64,000 nucleotides of DNA from Prauserella marina (GCF_002240355.1 NZ_CP016353.1:5185001-5249000), one strand, 5' to 3'. Shown: positions 25,358 to 35,325, numbered from the stretch's first letter. The notes: a model not told the origin generated them from the letters alone. A program made the numbers and translations.

Positions 25358-26398
25358 TCAGAAGTCGACCGGCGCCGGTGCTGTCTCATCGGCATCGAGT
25401 TGCGCTCCGATGCCCAGCTTTTCCTTGATCCGCTTTTCGATTTCGTTGGCGATATCGGGGTTGTCGCGCAAGAACTTTCGCGCGTTTTCCTTACCCTGAC
25501 CAAGCTGGTCACCCTCGTAGGTGTACCAGGCGCCGGACTTGCGGACAATGCCCTGGTCGACACCCATGTCGATGAGCGAACCCTCGCGCGAGACACCGTG
25601 CCCGTAGAGGATGTCGAACTCGGCTTGCTTGAACGGCGGAGCGACCTTGTTCTTGACGACCTTCACCCTGGTGCGGTTGCCGACGGCCTCACCGGCGTCC
25701 TTCAGCGTCTCGATACGACGGACGTCGAGCCGGACGGAGGCGTAGAACTTGAGTGCCTTTCCACCCGTGGTGGTCTCCGGCGACCCGAACATGACGCCGA
25801 CCTTCTCGCGAAGCTGGTTGATGAAGATCGCGGTGGTGCCGGAGTTGTGCAGCGCACCGGTGATCTTCCGGAGCGCCTGGCTCATCAACCTCGCCTGCAG
25901 ACCGACGTGCGAGTCACCCATCTCGCCCTCGATCTCGGCGCGGGGAACCAGCGCGGCGACAGAGTCGATGACCAGGATGTCGAGCGCGCCGGAACGGATC
26001 AGCATGTCCGCGATCTCCAGCGCCTGCTCACCGGTGTCCGGCTGCGAGACGAGCAGCGCGTCGGTGTCCACGCCGAGCACCTTGGCGTACTCGGGGTCGA
26101 GAGCGTGCTCCGCGTCGATGAACGCCGCGATGCCGCCGGACTTCTGCGCGTTGGCGACGGCATGCAACGCCACCGTCGTCTTACCCGACGACTCTGGACC
26201 GTAGATCTCGACGACGCGGCCCCGGGGCAGTCCCCCGATGCCAAGCGCGATGTCCAGCGCGATGGCGCCGGTGGGAATGACCTCGATCGGCGGGCGGCTG
26301 TCCTCACCGAGGCGCATCACCGACCCCTTGCCGAACTGCTTGTCGATCTGGGCAAGGGCCAGATCGAGCGCCTTGCCCTTGTCCGGTGCTGCTGGCAT
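25358..26398 (-). CDS. recA: Recombinase RecA
   Basis: 346 residues from ATG 26398 with GAGGTGG seven bases upstream; the longer frame is not protein-like. Walker A is GPESSGKT (67-74). Other core blocks: [20 protein letters not shown], loop 2 segment [20 protein letters not shown], and a short acidic C-tail. No intein is present, unlike in M. tuberculosis. It forms the strand-exchange filament and triggers LexA cleavage. A LexA box lies 128 bases upstream. A second possible promoter of the RecA-NDp (ClpR) type is CTGTCGGACC, seven bases, TAACGT at about 26445-26467 on the minus strand. Confidence 0.97.
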   Translation of the reverse strand: MPAAPDKGKALDLALAQIDKQFGKGSVMRLGEDSRPPIEVIPTGAIALDIALGIGGLPRGRVVEIYGPESSGKTTVALHAVANAQKSGGIAAFIDAEHALDPEYAKVLGVDTDALLVSQPDTGEQALEIADMLIRSGALDILVIDSVAALVPRAEIEGEMGDSHVGLQARLMSQALRKITGALHNSGTTAIFINQLREKVGVMFGSPETTTGGKALKFYASVRLDVRRIETLKDAGEAVGNRTRVKVVKNKVAPPFKQAEFDILYGHGVSREGSLIDMGVDQGIVRKSGAWYTYEGDQLGQGKENARKFLRDNPDIANEIEKRIKEKLGIGAQLDADETAPAPVDF

Positions 26399-26525
26399 TG
26401 GAATCCACCTCATTGACTGTCGCGGTTGTGAACTGCTGGGCCTGACGTTACGGCTGAGGTCCGACAGTTTCACCGGGGACGGTGGAAATCTGTGGATAAC
26501 CGACCCGATGTGGACAACACGATAG

Positions 26526-26541
26526 ACGAACACGTGTTCGA
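26526..26541. promoter_or_regulatory. LexA (SOS) box upstream of recA
   Basis: ACGAACACGTGTTCGA matches the actinobacterial SOS box TCGAAC-N4-GTTCGA at all but the first base; the inner 14 bases are a perfect palindrome. It is 128 bases upstream of the recA start on the minus strand, the usual place for the LexA-controlled recA promoter. Confidence 0.8.
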
Positions 26542-26608
26542 GGTCGAAGGTGACACACCCCTCGGGTAAATTTGTCGCCCCGGCCTCCGTGCTCGCTCCC
26601 GCGAGCGG

Positions 26609-26803
26609 TCAGCGGCGTTCGGCAGGGACGTCGAACTCCTGGCACACCTGCCGCCAGATCTCCTTCGCGGACACGCCGGCGGCCAGCGCCTGCTCGACGG
26701 TGCGCCCTCCGAGCCCGCTGAGTACATGATCCTTGGCCAGCATTTCGGCGCGTGTCCCGCCGAACTCGTCCGCCATCAGCCGTCGAAAAACCGTGATCCG
26801 CAT
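26609..26803 (-). CDS. DUF3046 protein (Rv2738c-like)
   Basis: 64 residues from ATG 26803. It starts MRITVFRRLMADEFGGTRAE and continues LAKDHVLSGLGGRTVEQAL and EIWRQVCQEFDVPAERR, the DUF3046 pattern. This family sits directly upstream of recA in actinobacteria (Rv2738c in M. tuberculosis), exactly as here. Function unknown. Its stop lies 68 bases before the LexA box of recA, so it is probably not in the same transcript under SOS control. Confidence 0.8.
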   Translation of the reverse strand: MRITVFRRLMADEFGGTRAEMLAKDHVLSGLGGRTVEQALAAGVSAKEIWRQVCQEFDVPAERR

Positions 26804-26845
26804 CGGCGCCAGCGTAGCCCCGGGCAACTCGCGTACCGTGCTGGC

Positions 26846-26965
26846 ATGGTGTTCGCACAGGCCACGACAGGAGTGGACTCGACCGTACTGACGCTCGCGT
26901 CCATCGCGACGGTGCTCGGCGCGCTCGCCGTACTTGTCTTCGCCGTACGCAACCGGCGCAAGTGA
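26846..26965 (+). CDS. Possible single-pass membrane peptide, 39 residues
   Basis: ATG 26846 opens 39 codons: a short polar start, one long hydrophobic helix (VLTLASIATVLGALAVLVFA) and a basic end VRNRRK. That is a standard N-out/C-in small membrane protein. There is no Shine-Dalgarno, so it may be translated leaderless or not at all. It is divergent from DUF3046 and converges with the Hsp70 gene. Confidence 0.4.
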   Translation: MVFAQATTGVDSTVLTLASIATVLGALAVLVFAVRNRRK

Positions 26966-26981
26966 CGAACTCTCGGCGGGG

Positions 26982-28913
26982 CTACTCGCCGGGCTGCACG
27001 GTGCGCTCGAAGTAGTCGGCGAGCTTCCCCGGCGTGGACACCTCACCGTCACCACTACCGTTGACCTGGTAGATGAAGCCCGATAACGGCCGGTCCTTGA
27101 CCGTGAACACCAGCACGGACGAATTCCGGCCAGCCGAGGCCGAGTAGCTGCCCTCCAGGGCGTTGCCCTTCCAGTCGGCCTGCACCTGGTCGCCGCCACC
27201 GGTCCTGCTCAGCAACCCGTCCGTGTACCGCTTGAGCACATCGGAGGACGTGCCCTGGAGGTAGGTGACCTGCGCGCTCGCCAGCCCCGGTGCCGCACAG
27301 GTCACGGTGATTCCCAGCTCTTCCTCGTTCGACGCGGCGGCGGGCCCGCTTCCCGTGCCTGGACCGCACTGACCTGTCTCCGCGATCGTTCCGGCGAGCT
27401 GCCGCAGGCAACCGGTGAATCCCTGCTCGTCGGTCTCTCCCGGCTGCTTGCATTCCTCAGCGGCGTAGGTCGTTCCCGTCGACGACGGCAGGAACAGGAA
27501 GGCAGCACCCGCCCCGAGCAGGACGACCGCGGCCACCGCCACGCCGATCAACAGCTTGCGCCGTTTTCCGTCGCCCGTCTTCTTCGCGGCCGGATAGGAA
27601 GGAAAATTGGCCGCGGCAGGAGGTTGCTGCCCGCCGACGGCCTGCTGCGGACCGCTGTTCGGAAACGCCGTCTGCTGATGCGCCCCGTGCTGGGGTTGCT
27701 GGGGCCGCTGCTGGGGCGGCCGCGCGAACCCGGCGGGAGGCGAATAGGCGCCCGGCAGCGCGGCCACCTGCTGGTGCGGCCCGCTCTGCGGCACCCCCGA
27801 TGTCGCCACCTGCCCCTCGACGTTCTGGGTGCGCATGCTGATGCCGTCGGCCGCCACGTGGTGCGCGCCGAGCGCGACGGCGGTCTCCGGCTGATCGAGG
27901 CTCGCCGGCACGACGCCGAGCTTCTCCGCGAGCAACGTGCCGACGAGCGGAAGCCTGCTCGACCCTCCGACAAGGTAGATACCGGCGAGCCGGCCGGGGG
28001 ACAGTCCCGCCGAGCGCACCGTCCTCGCCAGTAGCTCGACGCTGCGCAGCATCGCAGGCCGCACCAGCGCTTCCAGTTCGGCTCTCGTCACGAGTACGTC
28101 GGTGAACGGCTCCGGCATCGGAACCTCCGTCTGCGGCAGCCTCGACAAGGCTTCCTTCGCGGCCTTCACATCCTCCTGGAGTGCCCGCCTCGTGCGCCTG
28201 TCCGCAGTGGATTCGGGGCGCAGCAGCCGCTGCCAGTGCTGCGGGTCCCTGTGCGAGACCTCCCTGCCGACGTGCACGAGCAGCGCCTGGTCGACGTCGA
28301 GCCCACCGAGATCGGGAAGGCCGTCCTCGGCGAGGACCGTGTAGCCGTTCTGGGTCGCGCCGACGACGGCGACGTCGAAGGTCCCCGCGCCGAGGTCGTA
28401 GACGGCCAGCGTCTGTCCAGGGGTGAGCGCCTTGCCGGGGAAGGAGGCGAAGTGCGCCGCCGCGGCGACGGGCTCCGGCACCAGCGAGAGCGCGTTGCCC
28501 ATCCCGGCCAGCCTCGCGGCCGAGAGCAGCACGTTGCGCCGGACAGGGCCCCATTGCGCGGGGTGGGTGAGCCGGATCTCGTCGGGCTGCTCGCCACCGA
28601 GCTGCCGGGACGTCTCGTCGAGGACCCTGCGCAGCACGGCGGCCAGCGCCTCGTTGACCGGGACGACATCCGTGCCCAGCAACAGCGTCTGCTCGTCGAC
28701 CCTGCGTTTGGGGTTGGGCTCGAATCGGGTCGGGTCGAGTCTTGCCCTTCGCTCCGCGTCTCTTCCGACGACCAGGGTGCCGTCCTCCTCGGCGAACACA
28801 GCCGACGGCATGGTCGCCGACCCGTCGACCTCGACGACCCGAGGTGGCCGTCCATGGGCGGAAAGGACGGCGACGGTGTTGGACGTACCAAGATCCACGG
28901 ACAGAATCCGCAC
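26982..28913 (-). CDS. Membrane-anchored Hsp70-family (DnaK-like) protein
   Basis: 643 residues from GTG 28913 with GGGGAGAG just upstream. Residues 1-about 345 form an actin/Hsp70 ATPase: ILSVDLGTSNTVAVL (phosphate 1), LAVYDLGAGTFDVAVV (phosphate 2), and GIYLVGGSSRLPLVG (adenosine). The usual DnaK substrate-binding domain is missing. Instead there is a Pro/Gln-rich linker (about 375-450), a TM helix LLIGVAVAAVVLLGAGAAFLFL, and an extracellular domain of about 165 residues with four cysteines. It looks like a cytoplasmic ATPase coupled to a surface domain. Its client is unknown. An open frame continues to 29735 but is not coding. Confidence 0.85.
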   Translation of the reverse strand: MRILSVDLGTSNTVAVLSAHGRPPRVVEVDGSATMPSAVFAEEDGTLVVGRDAERRARLDPTRFEPNPKRRVDEQTLLLGTDVVPVNEALAAVLRRVLDETSRQLGGEQPDEIRLTHPAQWGPVRRNVLLSAARLAGMGNALSLVPEPVAAAAHFASFPGKALTPGQTLAVYDLGAGTFDVAVVGATQNGYTVLAEDGLPDLGGLDVDQALLVHVGREVSHRDPQHWQRLLRPESTADRRTRRALQEDVKAAKEALSRLPQTEVPMPEPFTDVLVTRAELEALVRPAMLRSVELLARTVRSAGLSPGRLAGIYLVGGSSRLPLVGTLLAEKLGVVPASLDQPETAVALGAHHVAADGISMRTQNVEGQVATSGVPQSGPHQQVAALPGAYSPPAGFARPPQQRPQQPQHGAHQQTAFPNSGPQQAVGGQQPPAAANFPSYPAAKKTGDGKRRKLLIGVAVAAVVLLGAGAAFLFLPSSTGTTYAAEECKQPGETDEQGFTGCLRQLAGTIAETGQCGPGTGSGPAAASNEEELGITVTCAAPGLASAQVTYLQGTSSDVLKRYTDGLLSRTGGGDQVQADWKGNALEGSYSASAGRNSSVLVFTVKDRPLSGFIYQVNGSGDGEVSTPGKLADYFERTVQPGE

Positions 28914-29054
28914 AGCTCTCCCCTTGTCGAGTACCCGAAAGAAACTCGCGGTGATGCTCCCACGTCCCGCGAGCCCGCGAGGACGGACCCGGAGAATTCC
29001 CTGGTCGGCGAACACTCCACCGAAAATGTCGGTGGCAGGACGCATCATGGGGAC

Positions 29055-32000
29055 GTGGGCAAGAACGTACTCGACCTCTTCTCTCCCGCGACCAAGGACT
29101 GGTTCGCGGGGGCCTTCGCCGCGCCCACGGCGGCTCAGGACGGGGCGTGGCTGGCCGCGCACGCCGGTGAACACGCGCTGGTCGTCGCGCCGACGGGTTC
29201 GGGAAAGACGCTCGCCGCCTTCCTGTGGGCTCTCGACCAGCTCGCGATCTCGCCGCCGCCCTCCGCGCCGGCGCGCAGGTGCAGGGTGTTGTACGTCTCT
29301 CCGCTGAAGGCGCTCGCCGTGGACGTGCAGCGCAACCTCCGCGCCCCGCTCGCCGGGATCTCGCAGGCCGCGCGGCGGCTTGGTCACACCCCGCCCGAGA
29401 TCACGGTGGGCATGCGCACCGGCGACACCACGGCGACGGAACGCAGGGCGTTCACGAGGACACCTCCCGACGTGCTGGTGACCACTCCCGAGTCGCTGTT
29501 TCTCATACTGACGTCGTCTGCCCGCGAGTCGCTGCGTGGTGTCGAGACGGTGATCATCGACGAGGTCCACGCCGTCGCGGGCGGCAAGCGCGGAGCCCAC
29601 CTCGCGCTTTCCCTCGAACGACTGGACGACCTGCTGCCGAAACCGGCACAGCGCATCGGGCTCTCCGCGACGGTGCGGCCGGTCGACGAGGTCAGTGCCT
29701 TCCTCGCCGGTGGCCGCCCCATCAGGGTCGTTCAACCCGAACTGGCCAAAACGGTCGAGGTCAGGGTCGAGGTCCCGGTCGCCGACATGGCCGAACTCGA
29801 CACCCCGGCACGGCAGGCCGAACCGGCGGAGCCGCTACCGCTTCCCTCCGAGAACGACCAGGGGAACGAGCAAGGGGAAACCGTCCGCAAGCCGTCGATC
29901 TGGCCCGCTGTCGAGGAACGCGTACTCGAACTCGTCAGCCAGCATCGCTCGACCATCGTGTTCGCGAATTCCCGGCGGCTGGCCGAACGGCTCACCGCGA
30001 GGCTCAACGAACTGGTCGCCGAGCGGACCGAACTGGAGCAGGGACAGCGATTCCCCGCCGAGGCCATCGGAGAATCGGGGCTGACGGTCGGCGCGGAGGC
30101 GACGGTCGCCAAGGCACACCACGGTTCGATGTCGCGGGAGCAGCGGACCAGGGTCGAGGAGGAACTGAAATCGGGGAAGCTGCCGTGTGTCGTGGCCACC
30201 TCCTCGCTGGAGCTCGGCATCGACATGGGCGCCGTCGACCTGGTGGTACAGATCGAGGCACCGCCGACGGTGGCATCGGGGCTGCAACGGGTCGGCCGTG
30301 CGGGTCACCACGTCGGGGCGGTGTCGACGGGAGTCATGTTCCCCAAGTTCCGTGGCGACCTCGTCTCGTGCGCGGTCGTGGCGGAGCGCATGACGAGCGG
30401 CGCGATCGAAGCCATCCGCTATCCGCGCAATCCGCTCGACGTGCTGGCACAACAGGTTGTCGCGATGGTGGCGCTCGAACCGCGTTCGGTCGAGGAGGTC
30501 GCCACGATCGTACGGCGAGCGGCTCCGTTCGCCGCCCTGCCTGACGACGCGCTGAACGCGGTGCTCGACATGCTGGCCGGACGTTATCCGAGTGAGGAGT
30601 TCGGAGAACTGCGGGCGAGGATCACGTGGGACCGCGTCACCGGCGACCTGCGGGGCAGGCCGGGCGCGCAGCGACTCGCGGTCACCTCTGGCGGAACCAT
30701 TCCCGACCGCGGCCTCTTCACCGTCATGACGCCAGGCGACGGCGACCGGCCCGGGTCGCGAGTCGGCGAACTCGACGAGGAGATGGTGTACGAGTCGAGG
30801 GTCGGCGATACGATCCTGCTCGGTACCTCGTCCTGGCGCATCACCGACATCACCCACGATCGCGTCATCGTGGTACCGGCTCCGGGAGAACCGGCGAGAA
30901 TGCCGTTCTGGAAAGGCGACGCGCCCGGCAGGCCGCTGGAACTGGGCAGGGCGCTCGGCGCTTTCCTCCGCGAACTGTCCACATCGGACCCTTCTGCGGC
31001 GAGGGAACGAGCGGTGACGGCCGGTCTCGACGAGCGCGCGTGCGACAACCTCATCGGCTATCTCACCGAGCAGCGTGAGGCGACCCGGCATGTCCCCAAC
31101 GACCGCACCGTGCTGCTCGAACGGTTCCGCGACGAACTCGGCGACTGGCGGGTCGTCGTGCATTCACCATTCGGCGCGCAGGTCAACGCTCCGTGGGCAC
31201 TGGCGATCGCCGCCGGCCTTCGCGAGAACAAGGGAGTCGACGCGCAGGTGGCGCACTCCGACGACGGCATCGTCCTGCGACTGCCCGACGCGCTCGACGC
31301 CGACGGCCGCGATGTCGTGGTCGGCGCGGAAGACGTGCTCGTCGATCCCGAGGAAGTCGAGTCGGTCATCGTCTCCGAGGTCGGTGGCTCCGCCCTGTTC
31401 GCGGCCAGATTCAGGGAGTGCGCGGCGAGGTCGCTGCTGCTGCCGCGAAGGGACCCGCGACGGAGAACGCCGCTGTGGCAGCAGCGGCAACGCTCGGCGC
31501 AACTTCTCGGCGTCGCGGCGAAGTACGAACGGTTTCCCGTCGTACTTGAGGCGATGAGGGAATGTTTGCAGGACGTCTACGACGTCAACGGCCTGCGCGA
31601 CCTCATGTCGGACGTCAGGGCGAGAAAGGTCAGGGTCGTCGAGGTCGAGACCCCTTCGGCCTCTCCGTTCGCGCGGAGTCTGCTGTTCGGCTATGTCGGC
31701 ATGTTCCTCTACGAGACCGACGCCCCGCTCGCGGAGCGAAGGGCCGCGGCGCTCTCGCTCGATTCGACGCTGCTCGCCGAACTGCTCGGCACCGAGGCCA
31801 TCAGGGAACTGCTCGACGCCGAGACCGTGGAATCGGTCGGGCGCTCACTTCAGCGACTCGACCCTGAACGCAACGCGCGGGGCGTCGAGGACGCCGCCGA
31901 TCTGCTCCGGTTCATCGGCGATCTCACCGAGGCGGAGGCCGCCGAACGCGGAGTGCGCCCCGAATGGCTTGCCGACCTCGTCGCCGAGCGAAGGGCCATC

Positions 32001-33659
32001 CTGGTCAGGATGGGCGGCGAGGACCGCTACCTCGCCATCGAGGACGCGGGCCGGGTACGCGACGCGCTCGGAGTCGCGTTGCCCATCGGCATTCCCGAGG
32101 CGTTCACGGAGCCGGTCGCCGATCCCCTCGGTGATCTGCTGATCCGCTACGCCCGAGGGCACGGACCGTTCCCCGCTGCCGATGTCGCGAAGCGATTCGG
32201 GCTGGGAAACGCCGTCGTGACCGGACTACTCGACCGGCTCACGTCGGAAGGGCGGCTGGTGCGGGGCGAGCTCAAACCGCAATCCCGCGAACCGGGTATC
32301 GAGTATTGCGATTCCGGTGTCCTGCGCAGGCTGCGCAGGGCGTCACTCGCCAAGCTGCGTGCCGAGGTCGAACCCGTCGAACCGGCCGCGCTGGGCAGGT
32401 TCCTGCCGAGCTGGCACGGAATCGGGGGCAGGGTGCGTTCGGCACCGACGGCGGACGACGTGTTGTCCGTGGTCGAACAACTCGCGGGCGCCCCGCTTCC
32501 CGCGAGTGCGCTGGAATCGCTGATTCTGCCGAGCAGGCTTCCTGGCTACTACCCCGCCCTGCTCGACGAGCTGACCACGGCGGGCGAGGTGACCTGGTGT
32601 GGCTGCGGCGCGCTTGCCGGGGGTGACGGCTGGATCGCGGTCGCGCCGACGGATGTGGCCGACCTGTTGCTCCCCGATGTCGAGTACCCGGCTTCACAAG
32701 GTCCGCTGCACGACACCATTCTCTCCACATTGGAGGGTGGTGCTTTGTTCTTCAGGCAACTCGTCGACAGAGTGACGCCGATCGCGGAGAAGGCACCCGA
32801 CGACGCGGACGTGGTCGCCGCGTTGTGGGACCTGGTGTGGGCGGGTCTGGTCACGGGCGACACGCTCGGCCCGCTGCGGGCTCAGGTGTCGGGCAAAGGC
32901 GCCACGCACAAGCCACGCCGCTCGGCGCCTCGGGGGCGATACGCGAGGCTGCGCGCGGGGCGGCCCTCGATGCCCTCCCGAACCGGACCGCCCACGGTGG
33001 CGGGACGATGGGGCCTCACTCCGGACAGGGCGACCGAACCCACCCGGCGGACCCACGCCCGCACCGAGTCCTTCCTCGAACGGCACGGAGTTCTCACCAG
33101 AGGCGCGCTGGACACCGAACGCGTCAGCGGCGGTTTTTCCGGGATCTACAAGGTTCTTCGCGGCATGGAGGATTCGGGGCAGGTCATTCGCGGATATGTC
33201 GTGGAAGGGCTCGGCGCCGCGCAGTTCGCGGCGAAGGGCGCCGTCGACCGGCTGCGCGCGGTCTCTGACACCGGGGGCCCGCGCAAACGACAGGGTGCCG
33301 TGGTGCTCGCTGCGAGCGACCCCGCCCAGCCCTACGGTGCGGCGCTGAATTGGCCGGCGCCCGTCGGGAACACCAAGCACCGGCCCGCGCGCAAGGCGGG
33401 TGCGCTGACCGTCCTCGTCGACGGGGTACCGGTGCTTTACGTCGAGCGAGGGGGTCGTTCACTGCTGTCGTTCAGCGACGACCGTGCCGTGCTGGCCGCC
33501 GCGGCACAGGCGCTCTCGACGTCGGTTCGGGAAGGCTGGCTGGGCCAGCTACAGGTTCAGCGCGCCGACGGGGAACAGGCGCTGACTTCCGAACTGGCGG
33601 ATGTGCTGCGGGAAGCGGGCTTCCGGGCCACTCCGAAGGGGCTGCGGCTGAGGGCTTGA
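29055..33659 (+). CDS. lhr: Lhr-type ATP-dependent helicase
   Basis: 1534 residues, the normal size for full-length Lhr. SF2 motifs: Walker A APTGSGKT (45-52), DEVH box (169-172), SAT in GLSATVRP, and motif VI QRVGRAGH. The large Lhr-specific winged-helix and beta-barrel core and C-terminal extension follow. Mycobacterial Lhr is a 3'-to-5' DNA-translocating helicase that unwinds RNA:DNA hybrids and is induced by DNA damage. GTG 29055 was chosen because the protein-like sequence (GKNVLDLFSPATKDWF) begins there and upstream residues are shadow of the opposite Hsp70 gene. No LexA box is visible in the 141-base divergent region. Confidence 0.93.
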   Translation: MGKNVLDLFSPATKDWFAGAFAAPTAAQDGAWLAAHAGEHALVVAPTGSGKTLAAFLWALDQLAISPPPSAPARRCRVLYVSPLKALAVDVQRNLRAPLAGISQAARRLGHTPPEITVGMRTGDTTATERRAFTRTPPDVLVTTPESLFLILTSSARESLRGVETVIIDEVHAVAGGKRGAHLALSLERLDDLLPKPAQRIGLSATVRPVDEVSAFLAGGRPIRVVQPELAKTVEVRVEVPVADMAELDTPARQAEPAEPLPLPSENDQGNEQGETVRKPSIWPAVEERVLELVSQHRSTIVFANSRRLAERLTARLNELVAERTELEQGQRFPAEAIGESGLTVGAEATVAKAHHGSMSREQRTRVEEELKSGKLPCVVATSSLELGIDMGAVDLVVQIEAPPTVASGLQRVGRAGHHVGAVSTGVMFPKFRGDLVSCAVVAERMTSGAIEAIRYPRNPLDVLAQQVVAMVALEPRSVEEVATIVRRAAPFAALPDDALNAVLDMLAGRYPSEEFGELRARITWDRVTGDLRGRPGAQRLAVTSGGTIPDRGLFTVMTPGDGDRPGSRVGELDEEMVYESRVGDTILLGTSSWRITDITHDRVIVVPAPGEPARMPFWKGDAPGRPLELGRALGAFLRELSTSDPSAARERAVTAGLDERACDNLIGYLTEQREATRHVPNDRTVLLERFRDELGDWRVVVHSPFGAQVNAPWALAIAAGLRENKGVDAQVAHSDDGIVLRLPDALDADGRDVVVGAEDVLVDPEEVESVIVSEVGGSALFAARFRECAARSLLLPRRDPRRRTPLWQQRQRSAQLLGVAAKYERFPVVLEAMRECLQDVYDVNGLRDLMSDVRARKVRVVEVETPSASPFARSLLFGYVGMFLYETDAPLAERRAAALSLDSTLLAELLGTEAIRELLDAETVESVGRSLQRLDPERNARGVEDAADLLRFIGDLTEAEAAERGVRPEWLADLVAERRAILVRMGGEDRYLAIEDAGRVRDALGVALPIGIPEAFTEPVADPLGDLLIRYARGHGPFPAADVAKRFGLGNAVVTGLLDRLTSEGRLVRGELKPQSREPGIEYCDSGVLRRLRRASLAKLRAEVEPVEPAALGRFLPSWHGIGGRVRSAPTADDVLSVVEQLAGAPLPASALESLILPSRLPGYYPALLDELTTAGEVTWCGCGALAGGDGWIAVAPTDVADLLLPDVEYPASQGPLHDTILSTLEGGALFFRQLVDRVTPIAEKAPDDADVVAALWDLVWAGLVTGDTLGPLRAQVSGKGATHKPRRSAPRGRYARLRAGRPSMPSRTGPPTVAGRWGLTPDRATEPTRRTHARTESFLERHGVLTRGALDTERVSGGFSGIYKVLRGMEDSGQVIRGYVVEGLGAAQFAAKGAVDRLRAVSDTGGPRKRQGAVVLAASDPAQPYGAALNWPAPVGNTKHRPARKAGALTVLVDGVPVLYVERGGRSLLSFSDDRAVLAAAAQALSTSVREGWLGQLQVQRADGEQALTSELADVLREAGFRATPKGLRLRA

Positions 33660-33708
33660 TCACGGTCACCCTAAGCTACGGCAGCGAGAGTGAGAGGACC
33701 CGACGACG

Positions 33709-34209
33709 ATGGCTGTGCGAGACCTGCGGTATTTCGGCGACCCGGTGCTGAAATCGGTGGCCGATCCGGTAACACGATTCGACGCTTCGCTCAAGGCGTT
33801 GGTCACCGACCTGCTGGACACCGTCGAACCGCCGGGCAGGGCGGGACTCGCCGCGCCACAGATCGGTGTCGGCCTGCGTGCGTTCAGCTACAACGTCGGC
33901 GGCGACCTCGGCTACGTGCTGAATCCGGAGATCGTGGAACTGTCGGAAGAGACGCACGAGATCAACGAAGGCTGTCTTTCGGTGCCCGAGTTGTGGTTTC
34001 CGACCATCCGCGCGAAGTACGCGGTGGTCAAAGGGGTCGATCTGCGCAATGAACCGGTGACCGTCGAGGGCAAGGAGGTCATGGCGCAATGTCTTCAGCA
34101 CGAAACGGATCACCTCGACGGCAAGCTGTACCTGGACCGGCTGGAACCGTCTCGCCGCAGGGAGGCGCTTCGTGAAGCCCGTGGGCACGACTGGTTCTGG
34201 TCTCGCTGA
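33709..34209 (+). CDS. def: Peptide deformylase
   Basis: 166 residues from ATG 33709. The three metal/active-site motifs are intact: GLAAPQIG (46-53), EGCLS (87-91, Cys 89 ligand), and HETDH (131-135, both His ligands and catalytic Glu). It removes the formyl group from nascent N-terminal Met. It lies 49 bases after lhr; GAGAGG (33690-33695) is the ribosome site. It is not next to fmt, so this may be one of two deformylases in the genome. Confidence 0.95.
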   Translation: MAVRDLRYFGDPVLKSVADPVTRFDASLKALVTDLLDTVEPPGRAGLAAPQIGVGLRAFSYNVGGDLGYVLNPEIVELSEETHEINEGCLSVPELWFPTIRAKYAVVKGVDLRNEPVTVEGKEVMAQCLQHETDHLDGKLYLDRLEPSRRREALREARGHDWFWSR

Positions 34210-34644
34210 GTCATCACGCCGACCTCTTGTCCACGAAAACGCCGAGGGGTCACGCTCGCACGGCTGTTTCGGCTGACGCGCTGCTCTCGCGGCGCGCCGG
34301 GTACTCGCGCGCTCGCCACGAGCGGGCCAGAATTCATATATAGGCCCAATGCCGCAGTCCACTACTCCGTTTGCCGTAGTGTGAGCGGAAAGCGGCGCGG
34401 GCCATCTTGCCACGTAGAGATGTCACCGGCCGAATACCTGCCGCACATGTGGACAGGTCAGCCGAAGGTCCGCTCACCGACCCGCGATCACTCTCGCGTC
34501 GGCGACCGAAAACAATCGGCATCTCGCTGCCGCGTATTACCTGTTTTTCGCGATCTGTGTCCATGCCCACTCGTTCGTGACATCGCCGTTGCCGGTTCGT
34601 AATCTGACCGGGCTTCTGACGTCGTTGATTTTCGAGGAACCGAA
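34210..34644. other. 435-base intergenic region with an AT-rich patch
   Basis: No gene seen. It contains the unusually AT-rich AATTCATATATAG (34331-34343) and an inverted repeat CACTAC/GTAGTG (34360-34365 with 34376-34381). The last 140 bases are lower in GC than the surroundings and probably carry the promoter of the secreted protein that follows. Confidence 0.4.
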
Positions 34645-35316
34645 ATGGCTGGCCGACATCGCGCGAAAAAACCGCGCTGGAGATTACCCGCGGCACTTGG
34701 TCTTGTTGCCGCAAGCCTTCTTGTCGCCAGCGTCTGGGCCACGAGCGGCCTGTGGAAGAACACCGAGGGCGCCGCGCTGGCGATCTCACTGCCAACCTCG
34801 ACGACGGAACGGCCGACCTCGACGACGACAACCACGAAACCACCGCCGACCAGCACAACCACGACAACGACTCCGCCACCGACGACCACGACGGAGCCCG
34901 AACCGGAACCCACCACGACGGAACCGCCGCCTGAACCCCCGCCTGCCCCGCCACCCGCTTCCTGTTCAACGGATCTCGCCGGAACACAGCCGCACGTAGC
35001 GCAAGTGGGCAATCACATCCTGACACAATTCTCGGTCGATACCGTTCACGGTATTGGTGACCGAGCGGTGTCCGGTGAACACCCTGCGGGATTGGCGCTG
35101 GATTTCATGGTTGATACGGAAACCGGAAACGCACTGGCCGATTACGTGCTGGCACATCAGGCCGAATTCGGGGTGAGCTATGTGATCTGGAGCCAGCAGT
35201 ACAACGACGGCAACGGCTGGTCGATGATGGAAGACCGGGGCAGCGTGACCGAGAACCACTACGACCACGTGCACGTATCGTTTCACCCCAGTGCCGAGGT
35301 GTCGGTGACCTGCTGA
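34645..35316 (+). CDS. Exported protein with Thr/Pro-rich linker and VldE-like C-terminal domain
   Basis: 223 residues from ATG 34645, preceded by GAGGAAC. A basic N-terminus and TM helix (PAALGLVAASLLVASVWATS) act as an uncleaved or cleaved signal. Residues about 50-105 are a low-complexity Thr/Pro/Glu linker, likely cell-wall spanning and possibly glycosylated. The C-terminal domain (about 107-223) shows SGEHPAGLALDFMVD and ENHYDHVHVSFHP, the His/Asp/His pattern of the ARB_07466-like family. That layout resembles the M15/VanY-type metal site, but peptidase activity is not established. Acts outside the membrane. Confidence 0.7.
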   Translation: MAGRHRAKKPRWRLPAALGLVAASLLVASVWATSGLWKNTEGAALAISLPTSTTERPTSTTTTTKPPPTSTTTTTTPPPTTTTEPEPEPTTTEPPPEPPPAPPPASCSTDLAGTQPHVAQVGNHILTQFSVDTVHGIGDRAVSGEHPAGLALDFMVDTETGNALADYVLAHQAEFGVSYVIWSQQYNDGNGWSMMEDRGSVTENHYDHVHVSFHPSAEVSVTC

Positions 35317-35325
35317 CCCCGCCGG

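Noticed and set aside
26982-29735. Hsp70 frame extended to 917 codons
   Set aside because: The part beyond GTG 28913 is antisense to the lhr N-terminus; family sequence and ribosome site begin at 28913.
28236-33659. lhr frame extended to 1807 codons
   Set aside because: Residues before GTG 29055 are antisense to the Hsp70 gene; the helicase domain begins with the chosen start.
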